The notes under the pieces are model-generated. The model made no database searches. It had not been told where the DNA came from and saw nothing but the letters and a program-made list of their open reading frames with translations. From Acidobacteriota bacterium (GTDB taxonomy: Bacteria; Acidobacteriota; Terriglobia; Bryobacterales; Bryobacteraceae), in assembly GCA_016213775.1 (NCBI GenBank), contig JACQZR010000052.1:1-35004 (forward strand): a DNA stretch of 35,004 nucleotides, written 5' to 3'. Made by a program: the position numbers and the translations under genes. Each line of letters opens with the position of its first letter. The first letter of the stretch is position 1. Shown here piece by piece: positions 7,798-15,840 of this stretch.

Positions 7798-9687
7798 TCA
7801 CGGGCGCATCGCCGGGTAGTCCAGGCGCTTCTTTTTGGTAATCACGCCACTAGGAACGTTGCCGGCTGTGGTGTTCGGAAACATGACGTCGGTGAAGAAC
7901 ATCGCGTCCAAGTTGCCCGTCCAGTCCGACCGCATCTGGGTATAGCCGAAAGGACGTGAGATGATGGGGTTCCTCAACCAGTGGCCGTTCGGCAACCCAC
8001 GAAAATCGACGAAGGCGTAAGGCCGTCCGGTGGCGTGCAGCAGCGTCTCCAGGCTGTCGGCGGCCGGCGGTTCCAACCTGCGCAGCACCGTCATCATCGG
8101 ATTAGCCGCCCAGATGCGATAGGCAGTAAAGCCAACGGTGTAAACCGCCTTGCCGAGTTGCTGGTGTACCACCTCACCCATGCTGACGAATTGGTCGTAG
8201 CTTATCTTCGGCGTAAGCGTGTCGATGCTGCCGACGTTCCGCGCCACGTGCAGGCTGGCGGCCCAGACAATGATTTTACGGCCGGCGTATCGCTCGTTCA
8301 CGAGCCACACCAGGTTCTCCGCCATCTTGCGGTCGCGAAACCCGTAATTGGATGTCGCGCGCAGTTCCTCCAGTGCCGCGAGATCCTCTAATGTCTTGAG
8401 GAAGAAGCGTATTTCGCCGGCATCCTTGACGGAGGCTGCCTTGCCCCGTAGAGCGGAGGTAAGCCTCTCGATAGCCGCACGGTTTTTCTCTCGATCCTCT
8501 CTCGTCGGCTTGTAGGCGCCCGCGTCGCGTAGTGCGGCACGAAGATCCGCGACGGTTTTGCGGTCGGCCGGTGACGCGAGCCTGGGATCCAGGCGGTCGA
8601 ACAACCCGAATAGCCGTCTCTGGTAAGACTCTACGGTGCCTCCGGCGCCCGACCACCAGAACTGCATATCGAAGCCGGTCTGACGAAGCGGCCGGCCCGT
8701 CTTTAGGGTCGAGCGGGCGTATTCGAACAGCGGCACAAGCAGGCCGCTGCGGCTCCAGTGGCCGTATATGCCCTGCTGGGCAGCTTCCGGCGCCGGCAGA
8801 TCAGATGCGAGCGTGCGATTCATTTCTTCGCACTCAAAGAAGCCCGACTCCCAGGCCAGCACGTCGAAACCCATGTGTTCGTGCAGGAAGCGAATCAACC
8901 GCGCCTTGGCATAGAACGTGGCGCCGTCGCCATGGCTCTGCTCGCCGAGTTGAACCACGCGAGGGTCGCCGATGATCTTCTTCAGCGGCATCAGGTCGGA
9001 GAAATCATCGTCCGCTGGGTCGATAGAGCGAACCGGCAACGCGTTCTTCAAGAGCCACTCGACTTTGGGCGCGTCCTCGGCGCGAGGCGCAACATCGCGA
9101 AACTGCGGCCGAACAGTGCCGAGCGCCTCAAAGGACATTTCATCGACGAACGCCTTGCACGACCCAAATAACATGATCCCGAAATTGATTCCTTCGGCCT
9201 CTTCGTCAATATTGCCGGCGATTTGATAGGTCTTCCACTCGGATGAGATGATTGGGCGCCTGTCCATGTCGTCGAAAAAGCTCATGACTTTGTTGGCAAC
9301 ATCCACGCGAAACCACATCTGGGCCTTACACTCACCGGCCATGCGAGCGTCACGGACCACGCGGACCGACGCGCTCAAGCGCGCATGCCGATTGCGGTAG
9401 GGGGCGGCGCTGAACGATTGCGTCAGCTTTCCTCTGCCCGCCGGTGCACCGCTGCCCTGACTCTCGATCACTACGCAACGGGTGCCCGGTTTCACGCACT
9501 CGTCTGTGATGCGGGCGACATAGCCCTGATCGCCGTTCGGAGCCTCCCAGCCCTTGGGGACGCTGCCAATTGCGCCTTGTCGGAAATCCAGGTTCACGGG
9601 CCCTGTCTGCGCGATCAGGAGCAGAGGCGTGACGGCCAACGAAATCGGTAGCCGGACGCATAGGGCGGCCAGGAGTTGTTTAAACAC
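7798..9687 (-). CDS. Secreted erythromycin-esterase family protein
   Basis: With the GTG at 9687 the protein has 629 residues. It begins with a signal peptide (about 1-27, LLAALCVRLPISLAVTPLLLIAQ). A beta-rich region of about 170 residues follows that may bind carbohydrate or mediate contacts. The erythromycin-esterase-like domain (about 220-600) starts with VVQLGEQSHGDG (Glu249, His252) and LAWESGF (Glu280), the conserved acid/His positions of the family. Known members hydrolyse macrolide lactones, but most chromosomal homologues have no proven substrate, so resistance should not be assumed. The GTG lies 7 nt after AGGAGG and directly begins a signal peptide, which decides this start. An in-frame ATG at 9852, also with an AGGAGA stretch, would add 55 polar residues before the signal sequence and is less likely. 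Confidence 0.85.
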   Translation of the reverse strand: MFKQLLAALCVRLPISLAVTPLLLIAQTGPVNLDFRQGAIGSVPKGWEAPNGDQGYVARITDECVKPGTRCVVIESQGSGAPAGRGKLTQSFSAAPYRNRHARLSASVRVVRDARMAGECKAQMWFRVDVANKVMSFFDDMDRRPIISSEWKTYQIAGNIDEEAEGINFGIMLFGSCKAFVDEMSFEALGTVRPQFRDVAPRAEDAPKVEWLLKNALPVRSIDPADDDFSDLMPLKKIIGDPRVVQLGEQSHGDGATFYAKARLIRFLHEHMGFDVLAWESGFFECEEMNRTLASDLPAPEAAQQGIYGHWSRSGLLVPLFEYARSTLKTGRPLRQTGFDMQFWWSGAGGTVESYQRRLFGLFDRLDPRLASPADRKTVADLRAALRDAGAYKPTREDREKNRAAIERLTSALRGKAASVKDAGEIRFFLKTLEDLAALEELRATSNYGFRDRKMAENLVWLVNERYAGRKIIVWAASLHVARNVGSIDTLTPKISYDQFVSMGEVVHQQLGKAVYTVGFTAYRIWAANPMMTVLRRLEPPAADSLETLLHATGRPYAFVDFRGLPNGHWLRNPIISRPFGYTQMRSDWTGNLDAMFFTDVMFPNTTAGNVPSGVITKKKRLDYPAMRP

Positions 9688-9937
9688 CTCGGTGCCTCCT
9701 TCAACGATGCAAGCATGTAGCTTAGCGCTGTGCGTCATCGACCGGGTACTTGCGCTCTTTGAGGTAGCCAATTCAACGGGCTCCAAACGGGCAGGATGCG
9801 TGACCCAGCAATCCAACATGACGGAGAGATCTTCGGATGGATTGTAGGCCATCGCCCTCTCCTGTCCCAACCGAGCCGTCCCGAAAAATGGCAATCGACG
9901 GTGGAAGCGCGACGGGAACTGGCCGGAGCTTGCGCCA

Positions 9938-10710
9938 ATGAACTGGACCACCTTCTTCGCTCTCCTCGCCCGAGACGCTCATGTCGCCCGGCGCAATTTC
10001 ATTCCGGTCATTCTCCAAACCATGCTCCAGCCGATGTTGTTCGTCTTCGTCTTCGGCCAGGTGATGGTGCGCAGCGGCATGATGGCATCCAGCTTCCAGA
10101 ACATCCTTCTCCCAGGCATCATGCCATCGGCATGGTGATGATGAGCGTGCAAGCAGTAGCCATGCCCCTGATCGCCGAATTCCAGTTCACTCGCGAAATC
10201 GAGGACCGCCTGCTCGCCCCGATGAACATCGAATGGCTCGCCATCGAGAAGGTGCTGGCCGGCATGATTTAGGCTCTCATCACCACCGCCGTCGTGGCGC
10301 CTGCGGGCTGGCTGGTCCTCGGCGGCAACACCGGCGTGACGCTCAACAACGTCCCTCAATTCGCGATCATGCTTGTTCTCGTGGCAATGCTCTCCGCCAC
10401 GGGCGGGCTCGCCCTGGGCTGTAGCGTCGACCAGACGCATATCGGACTGCTGTTCAGCCTCGTCCTTGCCCCGATGATCATGTTCGGCTGCACATACTAC
10501 CCATGGAGCGCTCTCTCCGGTTTCCCCATCGGTACAGAAGATCGTGCTACTCAACCCGCTCGTCTACGCCAGCGAAGGGTCTCCGCGGCACGATGACCCC
10601 GCGCGTCCCGCACATGCCCGTCTGGGTGGTGATCACGTTACTCGCCATTCTCGACGCACTGCTGATTGTCCTCGGCCTCAAACGCTTCGTGAAAAAAAGC
10701 CGTCGGCTGA
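9938..10710 (+). pseudogene. Decayed ABC-2 type transporter permease
   Basis: Joined across frames, this is a roughly 257-residue polytopic ABC-2 permease starting at ATG 9938 (NFIPVILQTMLQPMLFVFVF). Five lesions can be placed. (1) A one-base deletion near 10126; adding G restores IMAIGMVMMS. (2) A TAG at 10270-10272 where the family has a coding residue, probably from CAG. (3) An extra C in CCCC near 10525, restoring GFPSVQKIVLLNPLVYASEG. (4) An extra G in GGG near 10577, restoring EGLRGTMTP. (5) An extra A in the A7 run at 10692-10698, restoring FVKKAVG and a TGA at 10708-10710. No ATP-binding partner gene lies beside it. Some indels are in homopolymer runs, so sequencing error could explain some of them, but not the TAG. 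Neighbouring genes are intact, which favours true decay. Confidence 0.85.
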
Positions 10711-10720
10711 GTCCATTCAC

Positions 10721-10726
10721 TATAAT
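10721..10726 (+). promoter_or_regulatory. -10 box of the tRNA-Leu gene
   Basis: A perfect TATAAT lies 31 nt before the tRNA 5' end, a usual distance for a tRNA leader. No good -35 box is seen at 16-18 bp. Confidence 0.5.
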
Positions 10727-10757
10727 GAAGCTCAGGGACTCACCGTACGGTCCTCAT

Positions 10758-10846
10758 GCCCGGGTGGCGAAATCGGCAGACGCAAAGGACTTAAAATCCT
10801 TTTTTCCTAACGGAGAGTGTGGGTTCAAGTCCCACCCCGGGCACCA
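10758..10846 (+). tRNA. tRNA-Leu (anticodon TAA), CCA encoded
   Basis: A class II tRNA with a 7-bp acceptor stem (GCCCGGG at 10758-10764 with CCCGGGC at 10836-10842), discriminator A, and an encoded CCA (10844-10846). The anticodon arm is AAGGA-CTTAAAA-TCCTT, giving anticodon TAA, which reads UUA. A long variable arm follows, as expected for Leu, and the T arm has the GGTTCAAGTCCC pattern. UUA is a rare codon in a GC-rich genome. The gene lies directly after the decayed ABC permease. A tRNA 3' end can be an integration site, but I see no repeat of its end elsewhere in the window. Confidence 0.95.
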
Positions 10847-11039
10847 ACGCTCTTCAGGCATTGCTCCGAGCTTACGTAGGGCCTACCCCGTACCAACCGC
10901 AGACCCAGTACAAACTTCCCGCGCAGGCGACCCAATCCGCCCATGCTCAAGTACCAGCAAATTCCAACCCTACTCCTATTCTCCATCCGCCCCCCGCACA
11001 CTAATCTGTTGAAGCAAGCCCAAAGGAGGCGAAGTTTCC

Positions 11040-11804
11040 ATGCGGAGGATTGTTTTGAAGTCACTTTTGGCGGTTTTGATTGTGGCTGGCGCGCTGGCAT
11101 TCACACCGGTGGCGCGGGCAGCAAGCGTCACCATCACCGGGTCCAGCGGCTCCAACACCGCCAGCGCCACCTTCACCATGATCACCAGTTCCGTCCTCCA
11201 GGTCACCCTCTCCAACACCTCCCTCTCCGGCGCAACCTCCTTTGACGACGTTCTCACTGGCTTCTTCTTCTCGTCCAACATGGCTACCCTAAACCCGACG
11301 AGTGTCAGGGTTGCCTCCGGCTCATCCATCCGCAACTGCTCCTATTGCGGCACATCCACCAACGTCAGCACTCAGTTCCTATCCCAGAGCGGCTACATGG
11401 GCCTAAACGGAGAGTTCGCTTCCAACATCCTCGCCGCCACTGATTTCGGATTTCTCACCGACAGAGTCGGCACCACCAGCGTGAACACTCCCGGAACCAA
11501 CGGGATCGGCTACGGACTCGTCGCCAGCACCACCAACTTTGGCCAAAGCCTGTTCACTGGCTCTCCCCTCATCAGCAGCACCGTCATCGTCAACTACAGC
11601 CTGCTAGGAAGTGGCCTCGACCTCAACAGCATTACCGGAGGATTTCTCTGGGGGACAACGCTCGTTCCCCTTACCCCGTATTCGCCATATTCATTCTCGC
11701 CATACTCAGGCGATGCCGCAGTCCCCGAGCCTGGCACCGCCACAATGCTGCTGGTCGGCTTCGCAGGCGTCATCTTCGTCCAGCGCCGTCGCCGCCGCGT
11801 CTAG
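11040..11804 (+). CDS. PEP-CTERM sorting domain protein
   Basis: A secreted protein of 254 residues. It has an N-terminal signal peptide (about 1-27, ending VARA) and a Ser/Thr/Gly/Asn-rich body of low charge. At the C-terminus is a textbook PEP-CTERM tag: VPEPGTATMLL, a hydrophobic helix (LVGFAGVIFV), and a cluster of arginines (QRRRRR). PEP-CTERM proteins are processed by exosortase and are linked to extracellular polysaccharide in biofilm-forming Gram-negative bacteria. No exosortase gene is in this window. The body is not recognised. Two Cys residues lie close together (CSYCG). The ATG follows AAAGGAGG with about 10 nt spacing. Confidence 0.9.
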   Translation: MRRIVLKSLLAVLIVAGALAFTPVARAASVTITGSSGSNTASATFTMITSSVLQVTLSNTSLSGATSFDDVLTGFFFSSNMATLNPTSVRVASGSSIRNCSYCGTSTNVSTQFLSQSGYMGLNGEFASNILAATDFGFLTDRVGTTSVNTPGTNGIGYGLVASTTNFGQSLFTGSPLISSTVIVNYSLLGSGLDLNSITGGFLWGTTLVPLTPYSPYSFSPYSGDAAVPEPGTATMLLVGFAGVIFVQRRRRRV

Positions 11805-11843
11805 CCGCGCACCCTGCAATCCCAACCGCAAACGGAATTCGCA

Positions 11844-11849
11844 TACAAT
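11844..11849 (+). promoter_or_regulatory. TANNNT element, possible leaderless promoter of the beta-propeller gene
   Basis: TACAAT ends 6 nt before the ATG at 11856, and there is no Shine-Dalgarno sequence. A -10 box here would place the transcript start at the A of the start codon. Confidence 0.5.
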
Positions 11850-11855
11850 TGCCGT

Positions 11856-13112
11856 ATGCGGATGCTGCTTCCACTTGTCGCGATCGTAATAACCCTTCCT
11901 TCCCTTGCCGTGGCCGAGAACTGGCCTCAGTGGCGTGGCCCCAACCTCGATGGCACCTCCACTGAGAAAGGATTGCCCATCCGCTGGTCCCGAACGGAAA
12001 ACGTCACCTGGACCATCCCCATGCCCTCCCGCTCCGGCTCCACTCCCATCATTTGGGGCGAGCGCATCTTCCTCAACGTGGCCGATGGCGACAACCTCGA
12101 GCTGTGGTGCCTCAACCGCGAAAAGGGCGACATCCTCTGGAAGCGTCCCATGGCCCCCGGCAACTTCAAAATCAATAAGCAGAACATGTCGAGCCCGTCG
12201 CCCGTCGTCGACGGCACGAACGTCTACGTGCTCACCGGCACCGGCGTGCTCAAGGCTTTCACCTTCGAAGGCAAGGAGCTCTGGTCTCGCGAGATCCAAA
12301 AGGATTACGGCAAGTTCGGCCTCAACTGGGGCTACGGCTCGTCCCCTCTCCTCTATAAGAACGCGCTCTACGTTCAGGTTCTCCATGGCATGAAGACGCA
12401 GGACCCCTCCTATGTCCTCAAGATCGACACCGGAACTGGCAAGACCCTCGCGCGCACCGAACGTCCCACAAAGGCCAAGGTGGAAGCTCCCGATGCCTAC
12501 ACCACCCCAACCGTCGCTACTGTCGGCAGCAAGACCGAGATCATCGTCTCCGGCGGCGACCTCGTCACCGGTTACGACCCCGAGTCCCTCAAGGAACTCT
12601 GGCGCGCCGATGTCCTCAACCCCACCGCCTTTGCCATGAACCGCATCATCGCCTCTCCGCTCTACAAGAACGGCATCGTGTACGCTTCCTCTCGAGTGAA
12701 ACCCTTCGTCGCCGTCAAGCCCGGCGGTAGCGGTGATGTCACCCAATCCAACGTGCTCTGGACCTACGACAACGGCCCCGATGTCCCCACCCCGGTCACC
12801 GACGGCGAACTCCTCTATATCGTCAATGATCGCGGTATTGTCTTCTGTATCGATGCCAAAACCGGAGCCCAGGTCTGGGGCGGCGAGCGTATTGAAAAGG
12901 CAATCTACAGTTCCTCCCCCGTGCTCGCCGATGGCAAAATCTACGTCCCCAATGAGAACGGCACCGTCACCGTGTTCAAAGCCGGCCGCAAATTCGAACT
13001 CCTCGCCGAAAACAAGATGGAGGAGTACATGCTCAGCTCTGTGGCACTCTCCAAGGGCCAGATTTTCGTCCGCACAGAAAAGGCCCTCTACTGCATCGGC
13101 AAGCGCCAATAA
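11856..13112 (+). CDS. PQQ-like beta-propeller repeat protein, exported
   Basis: A protein of 418 residues with a signal peptide (about 1-20, ending AVA before ENWPQWRGP). Repeated blades with the PQQ-like pattern follow, for example LELWCLNREKGDILWKRP, VLKAFTFEGKELWSRE, VLWTYDNG and VFCIDAKTGAQVW. The ENWPQWRGPxxDG opening is typical of exported PQQ-like propeller proteins common in Acidobacteria and Planctomycetes. Such propellers can be scaffolds (BamB-like) or unlinked enzyme-like folds. Residues binding PQQ and metal in true quinoprotein dehydrogenases are not apparent, so an enzymatic role is not claimed. The gene follows the PEP-CTERM gene by 51 bp but appears to have its own start signal. 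Confidence 0.88.
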   Translation: MRMLLPLVAIVITLPSLAVAENWPQWRGPNLDGTSTEKGLPIRWSRTENVTWTIPMPSRSGSTPIIWGERIFLNVADGDNLELWCLNREKGDILWKRPMAPGNFKINKQNMSSPSPVVDGTNVYVLTGTGVLKAFTFEGKELWSREIQKDYGKFGLNWGYGSSPLLYKNALYVQVLHGMKTQDPSYVLKIDTGTGKTLARTERPTKAKVEAPDAYTTPTVATVGSKTEIIVSGGDLVTGYDPESLKELWRADVLNPTAFAMNRIIASPLYKNGIVYASSRVKPFVAVKPGGSGDVTQSNVLWTYDNGPDVPTPVTDGELLYIVNDRGIVFCIDAKTGAQVWGGERIEKAIYSSSPVLADGKIYVPNENGTVTVFKAGRKFELLAENKMEEYMLSSVALSKGQIFVRTEKALYCIGKRQ

Positions 13113-13175
13113 GTATCCTCTGGGGATGGCTTTTGCCGCCAGATTCCGCTTTACTAACTAGGGAGGGCCGCGCCC

Positions 13176-14024
13176 ATGCGTTTCGCCGTCAACCGCAAAC
13201 TCGCTGAGTTCAGTTCCGAGCAGGATTGGGATTCCACCTTGTGGGCCAGGGACATCGACGAAGGTGGAAACGTCACCCTAAAAATCCGCATCCGTGTCCA
13301 CTTCCGCACCGTCGAAGTGCGCAATGGACCGCAGGTCGGCTACTACCAGGAAGAGGACGACCGCTTCGGCACCATCGGCTGGGACAAGCTCATCTGGGAG
13401 CAGTGGCAGGCCGAATACTGCCGTGTCATTTCCAGTTACTGGGCCAAGACCTTCTGGCTCCTCACTCCGGAAAAGTACAAGGAGCTGGAGCGTGGCAACC
13501 ACAAGCCGAACGTCTCCTGCGCCATTGAAGTCGAGCCCGCTTTCTCACAGGGTGGTGCACACTACACCTTTAACATCATCCGCGTGGCCGATTACCGCGT
13601 CAATCGCGCCATGGCCGGAGGCAATGGATTCACCGGATGGCTGGCCGATGTCGAGCGTATCGCCGATGCCAATAACCAAGTCCGCATCGTCAACCTCAAA
13701 CACGCGGCCCACCTCTTCTACCTTCCGCACCGCACCCGCGACTGGGCCAACAACAATCGCTATTTCCGTTTCCAATCCCCCATCGTCGGAACCGGCGACT
13801 CCACCGCTTTTCAGGAAACCCAGCAGGACCGCACATTCAACCCAGGCGCTAAACTCGGACGCTCCACCCTCCACGCCCGTCCCTGGCAAATGGCCATGGA
13901 ACGACACTCCGGCCTCGAAGCCGACCAGTGGGAAGTCACCACATCACAACTCATCGCCGAGAAAACGCGGGGCTTCAAGCCACTGGCCCGCTCCGGGTCC
14001 TCGTCTTCGAGTTCCAAACGCTGA
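13176..14024 (+). CDS. Hypothetical protein
   Basis: A protein of 282 residues that I do not recognise. It has no signal peptide or membrane segment. It is rich in Trp, Tyr and charged residues, with a mixed alpha/beta look (for example IGWDKLIWEQWQAEYC and HAAHLFYLPHRTRDWANNN), and ends in a Ser-rich, basic tail (ARSGSSSSSSKR). The start is supported by an AGGGAGG stretch about 9 nt before the ATG. It lies 63 bp after the propeller gene and converges on the esterase gene with a gap of a single base. Coding character is good throughout. No function is proposed. Confidence 0.7.
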   Translation: MRFAVNRKLAEFSSEQDWDSTLWARDIDEGGNVTLKIRIRVHFRTVEVRNGPQVGYYQEEDDRFGTIGWDKLIWEQWQAEYCRVISSYWAKTFWLLTPEKYKELERGNHKPNVSCAIEVEPAFSQGGAHYTFNIIRVADYRVNRAMAGGNGFTGWLADVERIADANNQVRIVNLKHAAHLFYLPHRTRDWANNNRYFRFQSPIVGTGDSTAFQETQQDRTFNPGAKLGRSTLHARPWQMAMERHSGLEADQWEVTTSQLIAEKTRGFKPLARSGSSSSSSKR

Positions 14025-14025
14025 A

Positions 14026-14808
14026 TCACGACATCTCGCCCAACAACCGGACCGCTTCCTCCAGCCACCCCGAGTCCCACCGGTGCGCCCTCCACGTGGA
14101 ATTGTCGTAGTGATGCGGAATCTCCAACCGCTGCATCGCCTCGTGCGCCTGCTTCATATGTTCCGCGAACGCATCGTAGCCCAGCAGCGCTATCCGCTTC
14201 GCTCCCCCGCGAAAGCCGGCCGCCTTCTGTTCCAACAGCCGCGGAATCGTGTATGGCGCAAATCCCGCTTTGTCCCCAAATATCTCATTCATCCCGAACT
14301 GGTCCGGCGCGGTCTTCATCAACGGCGCATCCCACACTGCCGCGGCGTGAAACAGTTGCGGATGCCGCAGCAGCAGCGTCATCCCGCCGTTCCCCGACTT
14401 GCTGAATCCCACCAGCAGGCGCTTCGCTCCCGGAAACAAACGGTCCACCACCGGTACAACATCGCTCAGGAAATATCGCTCCTGGCGAATTTTCGCATTG
14501 TGCGGATGATCCGCATACCAGGGCCAGTGAGTGAAGCTGGGCGCGACAATGACCATCCCGTGCCGTTCGCCTAACCGCAGCCGCAGCGCTGTCTCAAACC
14601 CGTCGCCCCACCGGTAGCTAACGTCCGCATTCACCGGAAGCACATACAGCACCTTCTTCTCATGCTGCGCCGGTGCATACACGCGCAGCACGTTATCGTA
14701 CAACTGGTGTTCCGATCGAATTGAATAGGTCCGGTAGCGCAGATCCTGGCCGCTCTGCCCGCGCAGCAGTCCTCCGGCGACGGCCATCAAAGCAGTGCGT
14801 CGAATCAC
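14026..14808 (-). CDS. Alpha/beta-hydrolase, exported esterase-like
   Basis: An alpha/beta-hydrolase-fold protein of 260 residues. The nucleophile elbow is GFSKSGNGG (Ser at about 136). The likely acid is the Asp in AVWDAPLM, and the likely base is one of the His residues near the C-terminus (STWRAHRWDSGW). It resembles putative esterases related to the esterase D family, which act on small esters or on acyl groups of polysaccharides. The N-terminus (MIRRTALMAVAGGLLRG) is short and Arg-Arg-led and may be a Tat-type or lipoprotein-free signal. The start codon is GTG. GGGGAG touches it with no spacer, but a TAGAAT hexamer lies 6 nt upstream, as in other leaderless-looking genes here. It is divergent from galU. 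Confidence 0.75.
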   Translation of the reverse strand: MIRRTALMAVAGGLLRGQSGQDLRYRTYSIRSEHQLYDNVLRVYAPAQHEKKVLYVLPVNADVSYRWGDGFETALRLRLGERHGMVIVAPSFTHWPWYADHPHNAKIRQERYFLSDVVPVVDRLFPGAKRLLVGFSKSGNGGMTLLLRHPQLFHAAAVWDAPLMKTAPDQFGMNEIFGDKAGFAPYTIPRLLEQKAAGFRGGAKRIALLGYDAFAEHMKQAHEAMQRLEIPHHYDNSTWRAHRWDSGWLEEAVRLLGEMS

Positions 14809-14814
14809 CTCCCC

Positions 14815-14820
14815 ATTCTA
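14815..14820 (-). promoter_or_regulatory. TANNNT element, possible leaderless promoter of the esterase gene
   Basis: On the minus strand TAGAAT ends 6 nt before the GTG at 14808. This supports the GTG as the true start. Confidence 0.45.
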
Positions 14821-14850
14821 CGGCCACTGCGCACACCATCCCGGCACCCC

Positions 14851-14856
14851 TACAAT
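14851..14856 (+). promoter_or_regulatory. TANNNT element, possible leaderless promoter of galU
   Basis: TACAAT lies 7 nt before the ATG at 14864 and overlaps the earlier in-frame ATG at 14855. If it is the -10 box, the transcript would begin after 14855, which would exclude that start. Confidence 0.45.
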
Positions 14857-14863
14857 GAAATGG

Positions 14864-15748
14864 ATGGTCCCAAAAGTTCGGAAAGCAGTTTTCCCCGCCG
14901 CCGGTCTAGGCACCCGGTTTCTTCCCGCCACCAAGGCGCAGCCCAAAGAGATGCTTCCCCTCGTTGACAAGCCCCTCATACAGTACGGCGTCGAGGAGTC
15001 TGTTCACTCCGGCATCTCCAACATCATCATCGTCACTGGCCGCGGCAAGTCCGCCATTGAAGACCACTTCGATGTCAACTTCGAGCTCGAACATCTCCTG
15101 GAAACCCGTGGCAAACGCGAGCTGCTCACGAACGTGCGCAACATCTCCGAAATGATCGACGTCAGTTACGTGCGCCAGAAGGAGGCCCTCGGCCTTGGGC
15201 ACGCAGTCCTGCGCGCCAAGGAGATTGTTGGTCACGAGCCGTTCGCTGTCGTGCTTTCCGACGATGTTATCGACTCGGAAACTCCGTGCCTTCGCCAGCT
15301 CCTCGACATTTACGAGTTCTTTGGCGCCTCCGTCCTCGCCCTCATGGAAGTGAATGGCCCCGAAATCTCTTCCTACGGAGTGGTCGATGCCGATCCGGTA
15401 TCCCACAGCTCCGCCGGAGGCCGGCTCTACCGGATCCACAACCTGGTGGAGAAACCCAAAGCCTCCGAAGCTCCTTCCAACCTCGCCATCATCGGCCGCT
15501 ATGTCCTCACCCCCGAAATATTCACCTCCATCGAAGCCATCCAGCCGGGCTCGGGCGGCGAAATTCAATTGACCGACGCCCTCCGCCATCTCCTCCGCAA
15601 CCGGCCCCTCTATGGCTTCAAGTTCGAAGGCAGCCGCTTCGACGCCGGTGACAAGCTCGGATTCCTCAAAGCTACCGTCGAATTTGCCCTGCGCCGCCAC
15701 GATCTGGGTAAGGACTTCCGCGAATACCTCAAAACTCTCAAACTGTAG
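14864..15748 (+). CDS. galU: UTP-glucose-1-phosphate uridylyltransferase
   Basis: Makes UDP-glucose from UTP and glucose 1-phosphate, a precursor for exopolysaccharide, lipopolysaccharide and trehalose. The N-terminus carries the nucleotidyltransferase signature (VFPAAGLGTRFLPATKAQPKEML). Later motifs are VLSDDVID, the SYGVVDAD and VEKPKASEAPS stretches, GGEIQLTDAL and FDAGDKLGFL, in the order found in bacterial GalU. With ATG 14864 the protein is 294 residues, a normal GalU length, and starts MVPKVRKAVFP, close to the usual M-x-KAVFPAAG. In-frame ATG 14855 would add three residues. The reading frame extends further upstream, but that part overlaps the divergent esterase start and is not needed. 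A link to the glycosyltransferases elsewhere in the window is possible but not shown. Confidence 0.95.
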   Translation: MVPKVRKAVFPAAGLGTRFLPATKAQPKEMLPLVDKPLIQYGVEESVHSGISNIIIVTGRGKSAIEDHFDVNFELEHLLETRGKRELLTNVRNISEMIDVSYVRQKEALGLGHAVLRAKEIVGHEPFAVVLSDDVIDSETPCLRQLLDIYEFFGASVLALMEVNGPEISSYGVVDADPVSHSSAGGRLYRIHNLVEKPKASEAPSNLAIIGRYVLTPEIFTSIEAIQPGSGGEIQLTDALRHLLRNRPLYGFKFEGSRFDAGDKLGFLKATVEFALRRHDLGKDFREYLKTLKL

Positions 15749-15779
15749 GAGCCCATGGACATTTGCTCAACCTTGTGGG

Positions 15780-15815
15780 GCGGGTCCCCTGACACGCGCG
15801 CGACCCCCTGGTCGC
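15780..15815. repeat. Tandem hairpins with CCCCTG-type loops (REP-like element)
   Basis: Two hairpins sit side by side in the 92-bp gap between galU and the epimerase gene. The first pairs GCGGGT (15780-15785) with ACACGC (15792-15797), with one G-A mismatch and a CCCCTG loop. The second pairs GCGACC (15800-15805) perfectly with GGTCGC (15810-15815) around a CCCT loop. No T-run follows, so a simple intrinsic terminator is unlikely. The paired design resembles dispersed palindromic elements, but only one copy is in this window. Confidence 0.5.
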
Positions 15816-15840
15816 TCGCCGTGGGCAACCATACTCTCTC

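Noticed and set aside
8532-9171. Plus-strand frames opposite the erythromycin-esterase-like gene
   Set aside because: Short, Arg/Ser-rich and without a start signal. The minus-strand gene is well supported.
9688-9937. ATP-binding subunit remnant for the broken ABC permease
   Set aside because: No Walker or signature motif can be read in any frame of this 250-bp stretch.
10847-11039. Small frames and a leader element between the tRNA and the PEP-CTERM gene
   Set aside because: The 193 bp show only Pro/Thr-rich frames without start signals, and no riboswitch-like fold that I can support.
11706-13109. Long minus-strand open frame of 467 codons opposite the beta-propeller gene
   Set aside because: It is the complement of a GC-rich coding frame. 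It is full of Gly, Ala, Asp and His without any domain, while the plus strand encodes a clear PQQ-like propeller.
14795-14863. Upstream extension of GalU by 23 codons
   Set aside because: The extra residues are not GalU-like, they overlap the divergent esterase start, and a -10-like TACAAT lies between.
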